64,000 nt of DNA from Nocardia donostiensis (lineage in GTDB: Bacteria; Actinomycetota; Actinomycetes; Mycobacteriales; Mycobacteriaceae). Numbering within the stretch: position 1 is the stretch's first letter; each line of letters begins with the position of its first letter. Positions 6,142 to 13,470 of the stretch are shown here, one piece after another. The stretch lies in assembly GCF_002081715.1 (NCBI RefSeq), contig NZ_MUKP01000021.1:1-64000 (forward strand), in the 5' to 3' direction. Both the position numbers and the translations under genes were made by a program. The notes beneath the pieces were generated by a model that saw nothing but the letters and a program-made list of their open reading frames with translations, was not told the origin of the DNA and ran no database searches.

Positions 6142-8154
6142 GTGCCTGTTGTGCCGTATGTCGAACCAGATCGCCGTGTCCTGGTTTCGACCGGCACGAC
6201 GTGCGGTGAAGCGATCTTCGCGGAAGGATTACCGCATTACGGCGCCGATGCTGTCGTCGTCGCGCGTGACCCTGAAGGCAGACTGCGTGACCTCTCCTGG
6301 GCGCCGGACACCGATGTGGAGGTGGAGCCGGTCCGGCTGTCGAGCCCGGAGGGCCTTCAGGTGTTGCGACACTCGACAGCTCACGTGTTGGCGCAAGCTG
6401 TGCAGGATGTTTTCCCGGAAGCGAAGCTCGGTATCGGCCCGCCGATCGAAAATGGCTTCTACTACGACTTCGACGTTGCCACCCCGTTCCAACCGGACGA
6501 CCTCGAAAAGGTCGAAGCCCGGATGCAGGAGATCATCAAATCGGGCCAGCTGTTCCGGCGCCGCGTCTTCCCGGATGTCGAGGCCGCGAAATCGGAGCTT
6601 TCCGATGAACCGTACAAGTTGGAGCTCATCGACGTAAAGAGCGAGGTCGATGACAACGAGGTGATGGAAGTCGGCGGTGCCGATCTGACCATCTACGACA
6701 ACATCGATGCGAAATCGGGTGAGGTGTGCTGGTCAGACCTGTGCCGTGGCCCGCACATCCCGACAGTCAAGCTGATCAGAGCGTTCAAACTGACCCGACA
6801 TGCGGCGGCGTACTGGCGCGGCAACGAGAAGAACCCGCAGCTTCAGCGGATATACGGCACAGCATGGCCGGACCGTGACCAGCTCAAACAGTATTTGCGG
6901 CAGCTCGAGGAAGCCGCGAAGCGGGATCACCGCCGGATTGGTGAAGACCTCGACCTGTTCGACTTCTCCAAGGAGATCGGCAAGGGGCTTCCGCTCTGGC
7001 TGCCGAATGGGGCGATCATTCGTGACGAGCTGGAGCAGTGGGCTCGAGAAACCGAACGCCGGTTGAAGTATCAGCGTGTGGTGACCCCGCACATCACGCG
7101 CGAAGATTTGTACTACCTGTCGGGGCACCTTCCGTACTACACAGACGACCTCTACGCCCCTATCGACATCGAGGGCGACCAGTACTACCTGAGGCCGATG
7201 AACTGCCCGCACCACCACATGGTGTACAAGGCCAGGCCACACAGTTACCGGGACCTTCCGTTCAAGATTGCCGAGTACGGCACCGTGTATCGGTTCGAGC
7301 GTTCGGGACAACTGCACGGGATGATGCGGACCCGCGGCTTCACCCAGAACGACGCCCATATCTACTGCACCTTCGATCAGGCGAAGGATCAGTTCCTCGA
7401 GGTCATGCGGATGCATGACGACTACTACCGGACCTTGGGGATCAAGGATTTCTACATGGTCCTCGCGCTGCGTGACCCGAACAATCGCACGAAGTATCAC
7501 GACGACGAGCAGATGTGGACCGACGCCGAACGCATCACTCGGGAGGCGATGGAGGAGTCGAACATCCCGTACATAGAGGAAATCGGGGGCGCGGCGCATT
7601 ACGGCCCGAAGGTCGACTTCATGATCCGGGCTGTGACCGGCAAGGAGTTCGCGGCGTCTACCAATCAGGTCGATCTCTACACGCCACAGCGTTTCGGACT
7701 CCGGTACACCGCGTCAGATGGCACGGATCAGCCGGTGGTGGTTATCCACCGGGCGCCGCTCGGGTCGCACGAGAGGTTCACTGCCTATCTTGTCGAGCAC
7801 TTCGCCGGAGCCTTCCCGATCTGGCTGGCTCCGCAGCAGGCTCGGCTAATCCCCGTCATGCCGGAAGTCGCCGGGTACGCGCATGAGGTGAGCGACATCC
7901 TGTTCGACGCTGGTATACGCGTCGATGTGGACGAGAACGACGGCAGGCTCCCGGGACGGGTACGCGCGGCTGTAACACGGAAGATCCCCCTCATCATCGT
8001 TGTCGGGCGACGCGAAGCGGAATCGCGCAGCGTCACCGTTCGGTACCGCTCCGGTAATGAGGAGTCGATGCCGATTGACGACTTTGTCGCCAAGGCGCGG
8101 AACTTGATCGACTCCAAGAGCCTCGAAGGGGCAGGACACGCCACCGAGAACTGA
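6142..8154 (+). CDS. thrS: Threonyl-tRNA synthetase, probably an extra non-housekeeping copy
   Basis: A full-length 670-residue class II synthetase. It has an N-terminal TGS-like part (about 1-65), an editing domain with HSTAH (His77, His81) and C-R-G-P-H (near 200), and a catalytic core with the zinc ligands Cys355 (MNCPHHH), His406 (NDAHIYC) and His536 (VIHRAPLGS), spaced like those of E. coli ThrRS. The anticodon-binding domain fills the last 110 residues or so. GTG 6142 has AAGGAG. The core ('LPNGAIIRDELEQ', 'HGMMRTRGFTQNDAHIYC', 'STNQVDLYTPQRFGLRY') differs from the housekeeping mycobacterial enzyme as I recall it, and the setting (accessory block, next to a toxin gene) suggests a second copy. 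Extra ThrRS genes can give resistance to ThrRS inhibitors such as borrelidin; that role is inference. Confidence 0.9.
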   Translation: MPVVPYVEPDRRVLVSTGTTCGEAIFAEGLPHYGADAVVVARDPEGRLRDLSWAPDTDVEVEPVRLSSPEGLQVLRHSTAHVLAQAVQDVFPEAKLGIGPPIENGFYYDFDVATPFQPDDLEKVEARMQEIIKSGQLFRRRVFPDVEAAKSELSDEPYKLELIDVKSEVDDNEVMEVGGADLTIYDNIDAKSGEVCWSDLCRGPHIPTVKLIRAFKLTRHAAAYWRGNEKNPQLQRIYGTAWPDRDQLKQYLRQLEEAAKRDHRRIGEDLDLFDFSKEIGKGLPLWLPNGAIIRDELEQWARETERRLKYQRVVTPHITREDLYYLSGHLPYYTDDLYAPIDIEGDQYYLRPMNCPHHHMVYKARPHSYRDLPFKIAEYGTVYRFERSGQLHGMMRTRGFTQNDAHIYCTFDQAKDQFLEVMRMHDDYYRTLGIKDFYMVLALRDPNNRTKYHDDEQMWTDAERITREAMEESNIPYIEEIGGAAHYGPKVDFMIRAVTGKEFAASTNQVDLYTPQRFGLRYTASDGTDQPVVVIHRAPLGSHERFTAYLVEHFAGAFPIWLAPQQARLIPVMPEVAGYAHEVSDILFDAGIRVDVDENDGRLPGRVRAAVTRKIPLIIVVGRREAESRSVTVRYRSGNEESMPIDDFVAKARNLIDSKSLEGAGHATEN

Positions 8155-8311
8155 TCGACACTCTCCGGCAGGTGAAGGTGCGGTGCTCCTATCTCGCTGT
8201 GCAGGCGCGCGGGCCCAACGATTTCGTCCTGTCCGTAACCTGCCGATTCCGTCCGCTCGGCACGGCGTGGGACAGAGCCTGTACGTGGCACACGCTAGAT
8301 TTGCACAAAAC

Positions 8312-8344
8312 TTTTGTACAAAACTGCGGGTCAATCGTACGATT
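8312..8344 (+). promoter_or_regulatory. Double palindromic operator of the phd-doc operon
   Basis: Two perfect 12-bp palindromes, TTTTGTACAAAA (8312-8323) and AATCGTACGATT (8333-8344), share a GTAC centre. Their centres are exactly 21 bp apart (two helical turns), just before the antitoxin ATG at 8350. Phd-type antitoxins bind tandem palindromes on one face of the DNA, so these are probable autoregulatory sites. Confidence 0.7.
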
Positions 8345-8349
8345 TCAGC

Positions 8350-8589
8350 ATGACTGCACTACCGGATTTCGAGAGCTACGAACTCCCTGTCAGCGAAGCC
8401 AGGGAGCGGTTGGCCGAGGTCATCGCTGCGGCTGAGGCAGGTCGGGTAGTTCATCTCACCCGACACGGCCGGAGAGTGGCCGCGGTAGTACCCGAGGAAA
8501 TGGCAGAGACCGCCGACAGTCAAGTCCGCGCGCTCTCACGCCAATTCGCCTCGCGGCACCGCAGTCTCCTCGATAGGTTGGCCGAATGA
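8350..8589 (+). CDS. phd: Antitoxin of the Phd/YefM family
   Basis: A 79-residue protein with the Phd/YefM N-terminal DNA-binding fold: 'YELPVSEARERLAEVIAAAE' followed by 'GRVVHLTRHGRRVAAVVPEE'. The flexible C-terminal tail (about 55-79) would wrap the toxin. It neutralises the Doc-type toxin encoded next, whose ATG overlaps its stop (ATGA), which keeps synthesis coupled. Upstream palindromes at 8312-8344 indicate autorepression. I chose ATG 8350; a start at 8314 would run through the operator. Confidence 0.85.
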   Translation: MTALPDFESYELPVSEARERLAEVIAAAEAGRVVHLTRHGRRVAAVVPEEMAETADSQVRALSRQFASRHRSLLDRLAE

Positions 8590-8996
8590 CCGCAACGCCG
8601 ATTTACTACTTGACTATGGCGGATCTGCGTGCGATCGCCTCCGATGTCGTCGGTGAATATATCGTTCGCGACCCTGGGCTGCTTGCCTCCGCAGTCGCTC
8701 GGCCGCAGACGACGGTGTTCGGCGCAGATGCCTACTCGACTGAATGGGACAAGGCCGGTGCGTTGCTGCATTCGAACGCGAAAAATCACCCGCTCATAGA
8801 CGGCAACAAGCGGTTGGCCATTGCCGCCGGAATGATCTTCCTCGCACGTAACGGCATCGATATAGCCGACCTCGACGAAGATCTCGCCTACGACATGATG
8901 ATTGCAGTGGCGAGTAGCGAGCTCGACGAGGTGGCCGATATAGCCGAGCAGCTCAGAAAAGTCCTTGGGCACGGCTCACGCGGCTCGTCAACGTAG
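8586..8996 (+). CDS. doc: Fic/Doc-family toxin
   Basis: A 136-residue Doc-type Fic protein. The Fic motif is HPLIDGNKRLA, with His68 as the catalytic base position and the nucleotide-binding D-G-N-K-R; the canonical phenylalanine is leucine here. The N-terminal 'YYLTMADLRAIASDVVGE' is typical of Doc. Doc toxins phosphorylate EF-Tu on a conserved threonine and stop translation. It is the second gene of the toxin-antitoxin operon. It ends just before a strong hairpin (9028-9063) that separates it from the convergent fadD19. Confidence 0.9.
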   Translation: MTATPIYYLTMADLRAIASDVVGEYIVRDPGLLASAVARPQTTVFGADAYSTEWDKAGALLHSNAKNHPLIDGNKRLAIAAGMIFLARNGIDIADLDEDLAYDMMIAVASSELDEVADIAEQLRKVLGHGSRGSST

Positions 8997-9027
8997 CCGC
9001 AGCTGGGAGTAAGTGCATAACCGATCA

Positions 9028-9063
9028 CGCGGGTCGTCGCGGTGTACGCCGCGACGACCCGCG
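9028..9063. terminator. Bidirectional terminator between doc and fadD19
   Basis: A perfect 15-bp stem, CGCGGGTCGTCGCGG / CCGCGACGACCCGCG, with a six-base loop, in the 77-bp gap between two convergent genes. There is no T-run, but its strength and position fit a terminator for both. Confidence 0.8.
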
Positions 9064-9073
9064 CTGTTTCGGT

Positions 9074-10717
9074 CTATGCCGTGCCCGCCTCGGCATGCTC
9101 GTCGGCATCGCGCGCTTCGGTCTGAGCCTTGGCCCACTTGTAGTCGGGCTTGCCCGCCGGTGAGCGTTTGATCTCGTCGACGAACCACAGGCTGCGGGGC
9201 AGCTTGTAGGAGGAGATCTCCTGGGTCAGCACCGGCCGCAGCTCCTCCAGGGTGGGGCGCTTGGCGCCGCGGCACTGCACCACAGCCGCCACCCGCTGCC
9301 CCCAGCGCTCGTCAGCTACACCGACCACGAGCGCGTCGAAGATCTCCGGGTGGCATTTCAGTGCGCCCTCGACCTCTTCCGGATAGATCTTCTCGCCGCC
9401 GCTGTTGATGCTCACCGAACCACGGCCGAGCATGGTGACGGTGCCGTCCTCCTCGACCCGCGCATAGTCGCCGGGGATGGAGTACCGGACGCCGTTGAAC
9501 TCCTTGAAGGTCGCCGCGGTCTTCACTGGATCGTTGTAGTAGCCGACCGGGATATGTCCCTTGCGGGCCAGGACGCCGACCTGACCTGAGCCAGGTGTCA
9601 CGGGGTTGCCGTCCTCATCGAGCACCGCGGTGGAAGCATCGATCTTGACTCGCGGGCCGCCGGTGTGGGTCGCGCCCTTGGCTGCGATGGCGATACCACC
9701 GAATCCGGTCTCCGACGACCCGATGGAATCGGTGATCACCGTATTCGGCAGCTTGTCGATGAACTTGTCTTTGAGCGTGGGCGAGAACAAGGCGGCGCTG
9801 CTGGCCATCGCCCACAGGTTCGTAAGCTGGTAGGGCTCACCGGTTTCCGGGTTTCCGGCCTCTAGCGCGTCCATCATCGGCCGGGCCATGGCATCACCGG
9901 TGATGAAGATCATGTTGATCCCGTGCCGGTCCACCGCCTGCCAGACGCCGTGGGCGTCGAACTCCGGCACCATGATGGTCTTGCCGCCATCGAAGAGACC
10001 GTGGAAGACCGCTGTCTGCGAACCACCGTGGATCAGCGGCGGAATCGGGTAGCGCACCATCTGGCCGCCGGCGGCACCCGTCTTGGCCTGCTGCCATTCG
10101 TCCTGTACGTACTCGCCGGTCATGAAGTTGATGCCGCCGCCGAGAACTCGCCACCAATCCTCATGCCGCCACATGACGCCCTTGGGCATACCGGTGGTGC
10201 CACCGGTATAGAGCATGAAGATATCGTCGTTCGAACGGTCACCGAAATCGCGCTCGCCGGACGATTCCGCCAGTGCCGCTTCGTATTCCACCGATCCTTC
10301 CGCCGTGGCGGCAGCGGTGTCGTCGTCGACAACCAGCACCGTTTTCAAGTGCGGAACCTTCGGCCGGACATTGGCCACCTTGTCGGTGTAGCGACGCTCG
10401 TGGATGAGCGCCACCATGTCCGAATTCTCGAAGATGTACTGCAACTCGTTCTCGACGTAGCGGAAGTTGACGTTGACCATAACGGCCCGCGCTTTGAAGA
10501 TCGCCACCATCGCCTCGACGGCCTCGATGGTGTTACGCGAGTAGATACCGACCTTGTCACCTGGCTGGACCCCGTGTTCCAGCAGGTAGTGCGCCAGCCG
10601 GTTGGCCCGGTCCTCCAATTGGGCGAAGGTTACCGTGCGGTGGTCGTCCGCCAGCGCAACCCGGTCCGGCACAAGATCGATAGTGTGTTCGACAAGGTCG
10701 GCTATGTTGTACGTCAC
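9074..10717 (-). CDS. fadD19: Steroid side-chain acyl-CoA ligase FadD19
   Basis: A 547-residue ANL-superfamily acyl-CoA synthetase that closely follows FadD19 as I recall it. It shows the A3 P-loop 'YTGGTTGMPKGVMWRHED', 'ITDSIGSSETGFGG', the adenylate-binding 'SIPGDYARVEEDGT', the hinge 'LGRGSVSINSGGEKIYPEEV' and the C-terminal lysine region 'KRSPAGKPDYKW'. FadD19 activates C24-branched sterol and cholesterol side-chain acids. GTG 10717 was chosen because homologues start at this point (VTYNIADLVEH) and because the longer start at 10753 would run through the KstR site. With no ribosome binding site before GTG, a leaderless mRNA is likely. It is divergent from echA19. Confidence 0.92.
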   Translation of the reverse strand: MTYNIADLVEHTIDLVPDRVALADDHRTVTFAQLEDRANRLAHYLLEHGVQPGDKVGIYSRNTIEAVEAMVAIFKARAVMVNVNFRYVENELQYIFENSDMVALIHERRYTDKVANVRPKVPHLKTVLVVDDDTAAATAEGSVEYEAALAESSGERDFGDRSNDDIFMLYTGGTTGMPKGVMWRHEDWWRVLGGGINFMTGEYVQDEWQQAKTGAAGGQMVRYPIPPLIHGGSQTAVFHGLFDGGKTIMVPEFDAHGVWQAVDRHGINMIFITGDAMARPMMDALEAGNPETGEPYQLTNLWAMASSAALFSPTLKDKFIDKLPNTVITDSIGSSETGFGGIAIAAKGATHTGGPRVKIDASTAVLDEDGNPVTPGSGQVGVLARKGHIPVGYYNDPVKTAATFKEFNGVRYSIPGDYARVEEDGTVTMLGRGSVSINSGGEKIYPEEVEGALKCHPEIFDALVVGVADERWGQRVAAVVQCRGAKRPTLEELRPVLTQEISSYKLPRSLWFVDEIKRSPAGKPDYKWAKAQTEARDADEHAEAGTA

Positions 10718-10728
10718 AAGGACAAAAA

Positions 10729-10742
10729 TAGAACGTGTTACT
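10729..10742. promoter_or_regulatory. KstR-type operator between fadD19 and echA19
   Basis: TAGAACGTGTTACT matches TnnAACnnGTTnnA except at the last base. It is 12 bp upstream of the fadD19 GTG and 38 bp upstream of the echA19 ATG, placed to control both divergent genes. Confidence 0.7.
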
Positions 10743-10779
10743 GTTTCTGGCAAGGGTTCGAGAAACAGGAGAAACCACG

Positions 10780-11562
10780 ATGCCGCACTGCCTCGTCGAG
10801 AAGCGCGATCACGTCCTCATCGTCACAATGAACCGCCCCGAGGCCCGCAACGCGCTCTCAGGCGAAATGATGGCGATCATGCGGGACGCCTGGGATCAGG
10901 TCGACAACGACCCCGATATCCGCACCGCGATCCTGACCGGCGCAGGCGGCGCGTTCTGCGCAGGTGCCGACCTCAAAGCAATGACCTCCCAGCATCCTGG
11001 TGATTCGTTCAGCGGTGGCGGCTGGGACCTGTCCAAAATCGAAGCCCTGCTCAAAGGCCGCAGGCTCACCAAACCGCTCATCGCAGCCATCGAGGGCCCC
11101 GCCATCGCGGGCGGCACCGAGATTCTGCAGGGCACCGATATCCGGGTCGCGGGTGAAAGCGCGAAATTCGGGGTGTCGGAAGCACGCTGGGGTCTGTTCC
11201 CGCTCGGCGGTTCCGCGGTGCGGCTGGTGCGTCAGGTCCCCTATACCGTCGCCGCCGATATCCTGCTCACCGGCCGCCACATCACCGCCGCCGAAGCCAA
11301 GGAAATCGGGCTGATCGGGCACGTGGTCCCTGATGGCACCGCCCTGGACAAAGCGCTGGAACTGGCAGAGCTGATCGCCGCCAACGGCCCACTCGCAGTA
11401 CAGGCGATCCTGCGCACCATCCGGGAAACCGAATGCATGCCCGAGGAAGAAGCCTTCCAGATCGACGCCGAACTCGGCATGAACGTCTTCAAATCAGCCG
11501 ACGCCAAAGAAGGCCCGAAGGCCTTCGCCGAAAAACGTAAACCGAACTTCACCGGCAACTGA
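10780..11562 (+). CDS. echA19: Enoyl-CoA hydratase EchA19 (cholesterol side-chain beta-oxidation)
   Basis: A 260-residue crotonase-fold protein. It has the oxyanion-hole segments '[15 protein letters not shown]' (about 49-63) and '[18 protein letters not shown]' (about 105-122), and a likely catalytic glutamate in '[15 protein letters not shown]'. The ATG follows AGGAG at 10767. EchA19 hydrates the enoyl-CoA esters of the steroid side chain. The gene forms a divergent pair with fadD19, as in M. tuberculosis Rv3515c/Rv3516, and shares a KstR-type operator. It is followed by a terminator hairpin at 11581-11607. Confidence 0.92.
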   Translation: MPHCLVEKRDHVLIVTMNRPEARNALSGEMMAIMRDAWDQVDNDPDIRTAILTGAGGAFCAGADLKAMTSQHPGDSFSGGGWDLSKIEALLKGRRLTKPLIAAIEGPAIAGGTEILQGTDIRVAGESAKFGVSEARWGLFPLGGSAVRLVRQVPYTVAADILLTGRHITAAEAKEIGLIGHVVPDGTALDKALELAELIAANGPLAVQAILRTIRETECMPEEEAFQIDAELGMNVFKSADAKEGPKAFAEKRKPNFTGN

Positions 11563-11580
11563 TACACCTGATACGCCGCA

Positions 11581-11607
11581 GCCCCGGTGCCATACAGGCA
11601 TCGGGGC
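11581..11607. terminator. Terminator hairpin after echA19
   Basis: GCCCCGGTGCC and GGCATCGGGGC pair over 11 bp (one G-T) around a five-base loop, between the convergent echA19 and the VOC gene. Confidence 0.75.
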
Positions 11608-11627
11608 AAAGCGGGCAGGTGCAGCTA

Positions 11628-12044
11628 CTACGCTCCGGGATAATCCATCCAGAACGGCTCCCACTGATGGCCGTCAGGATCGATGAAGGTGCGGCCGTGC
11701 ATACCGACCTGTGCCTCCTGAGCGCGCTTGTCCTCATTGACCTCCTCGGTACCACCCGCGGCGAGCGCGGCCTCGGTGATCTGATCCACCTCCTGAGCAC
11801 TGCCGAGCGACAGCGCGTAGGCGGCCCCGATAGCCCCCGCAGTATCGGCGATCGGACGCTTGGTGAAGGTGGTGAAATGCGCCATGCTCAACAGCATCAG
11901 GCAGATGTTGTCGTCGACCACAATGCACGCGGCGTTATCGTCGGTGAAGTCGTTGTTGACCTTCCAACCGAGGGCTTCATAGAAGTTCTTCGAGCGGTTC
12001 AGATCGCTGACCGGGAGGTTGACGAAGATCATCTTGCTGCTCAT
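11628..12044 (-). CDS. VOC-family protein (glyoxalase/bleomycin-resistance fold)
   Basis: A 138-residue protein with paired beta-alpha-beta-beta-beta modules: 'MIFVNLPVSDLNRSKNFYEA' and 'LGWKVNNDFTDDNAACIVVD' in the first, and 'VGMHGRTFIDPDGHQWEPFW' in the second. The pattern 'DPDGHxWE' holds a typical metal-ligand glutamate position. The ATG has AAAGG upstream. VOC proteins include glyoxalases, dioxygenases and binding proteins, and the substrate cannot be deduced here. It is divergent from a SigG-like sigma factor across a 351-bp gap; such small VOC/YciI proteins often accompany ECF sigma genes. Confidence 0.85.
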   Translation of the reverse strand: MSSKMIFVNLPVSDLNRSKNFYEALGWKVNNDFTDDNAACIVVDDNICLMLLSMAHFTTFTKRPIADTAGAIGAAYALSLGSAQEVDQITEAALAAGGTEEVNEDKRAQEAQVGMHGRTFIDPDGHQWEPFWMDYPGA

Positions 12045-12395
12045 GTCGAGGGGCCTTTCGTTCGGTGTTTGCCGGTTTCACAGGTAGGACGCCGCCCCCC
12101 GCGCAAACTCATCGGTGGTGTGTTTATCGGCCGCGACTTCGTCGCAGCGGGTTTGCGGCCCCATGGCTGCTAGCCGTTTCAGCCCTCGCGACTTGCGGCG
12201 CGTGCGCTGCGGAGGCTGAGACGCGAGCCGGGCCGAATCGGACCGAGGCTGGGTGGATGCGGGGCGGTGTAAGCCGGTTACAGGAGAGGCTGGTGGGACG
12301 GCTGTCGTTTCTGGAGATCAACCTTTGCCGAAAAGTCGGTATGTAAACCTGTTTTCTTATCTTTCTTGTCGGTGGGCTATGCCACTGTTTCTGCC
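12045..12395. other. Intergenic region between the VOC and sigma-factor genes
   Basis: These 351 bases hold no reading frame I can support. The last 60 or so are AT-richer (around 'gtaaacctgttttcttatc') and are the likely promoter region for the sigma gene. A specific ECF-type -35/-10 pair could not be assigned. Confidence 0.4.
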
Positions 12396-13385
12396 ATGAG
12401 CGAGCTGTCCGGCACTGTTACCGCCGACATCATGGATTCCTTCGAGGCGCATCGTCGCGAACTGTGCGCCTACACCTATCGCATGCTGGGGTCGTCGTTC
12501 GAGGCAGAGGACGCGGTCCAGGAAACCTTCACCCGAGCCTGGAAGGCCTACGACTCCTTCGAGGGCAGGGCGAGCCTACGGTCGTGGCTGTACCGGATCG
12601 CCACCAACGTCTGCCTGGACATGCTGGACGGGCCGCAGCGGCGGGCCAGGCCGATGGACCTGTCCGCGCCGTCGCGACCGGATTCGCCGCTGCCCGCGCC
12701 GCAACCCGACTACGTCTGGGTGGAGCCGATTCCCAACGCGCTCGCCTTCGGCGCCGACCCGGCCGAATACGCCAGCACCAAGGATTCGCTGCGGCTGGCT
12801 TTCGTCGCCGCCTGCCAGCATCTGCCCGCCACCCAGCGCGCGATTCTGATCATGCGGGAGGTGCTGCGTTTCTCGGCCAACGAAACCGCCGCGGCGCTCA
12901 CCATGTCGCCTGCCTCGGTGAACAGCGCACTGCAACGCGCCAGGGCAACCATGTCGAAGGTCAAGCCCGCCGAAACCGATGCGTATGACGAAACCGACGA
13001 CAACCAGCGCGAGCTGATCGACAATTTCGTCAGCGCGTTCGAGTCCTATGACATGGACGCGCTCACCGCACTGCTGAAAGCCGATGTGGCGCTGTCCATG
13101 CCGCCGATCGAGCTATGGGTCAGCGGGCCCGATAACGTCGCTTCGTTCATGCTCAGCACCGGATCGGCCTGCCGGGACTCCCGGATGATCCGGTTGGACG
13201 GCGCCAACGGGCACCCCGCCTTCGGCCACTACAAGCCCAGCGGGGAAGACGGCCTGTGGGTGCCGTGGTCGATCACGGTGCTGGAAATGTCCGAGGGCGC
13301 GATTTCCGGGCTGAACTTCTTCCTGGACACCGAACGGCTCTTCCCCCTGTTCGGACTGCCGATGGAGCTACGCGAACCGGCGTAG
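12396..13385 (+). CDS. ECF sigma factor with SnoaL-like C-terminal domain (SigG-like)
   Basis: A 329-residue sigma factor. Region 2 is at about residues 10-80 ('YTYRMLGSSFEAEDAVQETF', 'SLRSWLYRIATNVCLDML') and region 4 at about 135-190 ('LPATQRAILIMREVLRFSAN', 'ETAAALTMSPASVNSALQRA'). A C-terminal NTF2/SnoaL-like domain (about 205-320) follows. Factors of this layout often lack a classical anti-sigma factor and are tuned by the C-terminal domain. SigG of M. tuberculosis has a similar architecture. ATG 12396 is chosen; an upstream start at 12366 is possible. The neighbouring VOC gene is a plausible regulon member. The signal is unknown. Confidence 0.85.
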   Translation: MSELSGTVTADIMDSFEAHRRELCAYTYRMLGSSFEAEDAVQETFTRAWKAYDSFEGRASLRSWLYRIATNVCLDMLDGPQRRARPMDLSAPSRPDSPLPAPQPDYVWVEPIPNALAFGADPAEYASTKDSLRLAFVAACQHLPATQRAILIMREVLRFSANETAAALTMSPASVNSALQRARATMSKVKPAETDAYDETDDNQRELIDNFVSAFESYDMDALTALLKADVALSMPPIELWVSGPDNVASFMLSTGSACRDSRMIRLDGANGHPAFGHYKPSGEDGLWVPWSITVLEMSEGAISGLNFFLDTERLFPLFGLPMELREPA

Positions 13386-13470
13386 CCCGGAACTGACGTA
13401 AGCGACGCCGAGTGTCGGCGTCGGTGGGTAGTGTCACGCCCGGATGAGCTATCGGGATGGAAGGGTGCGG

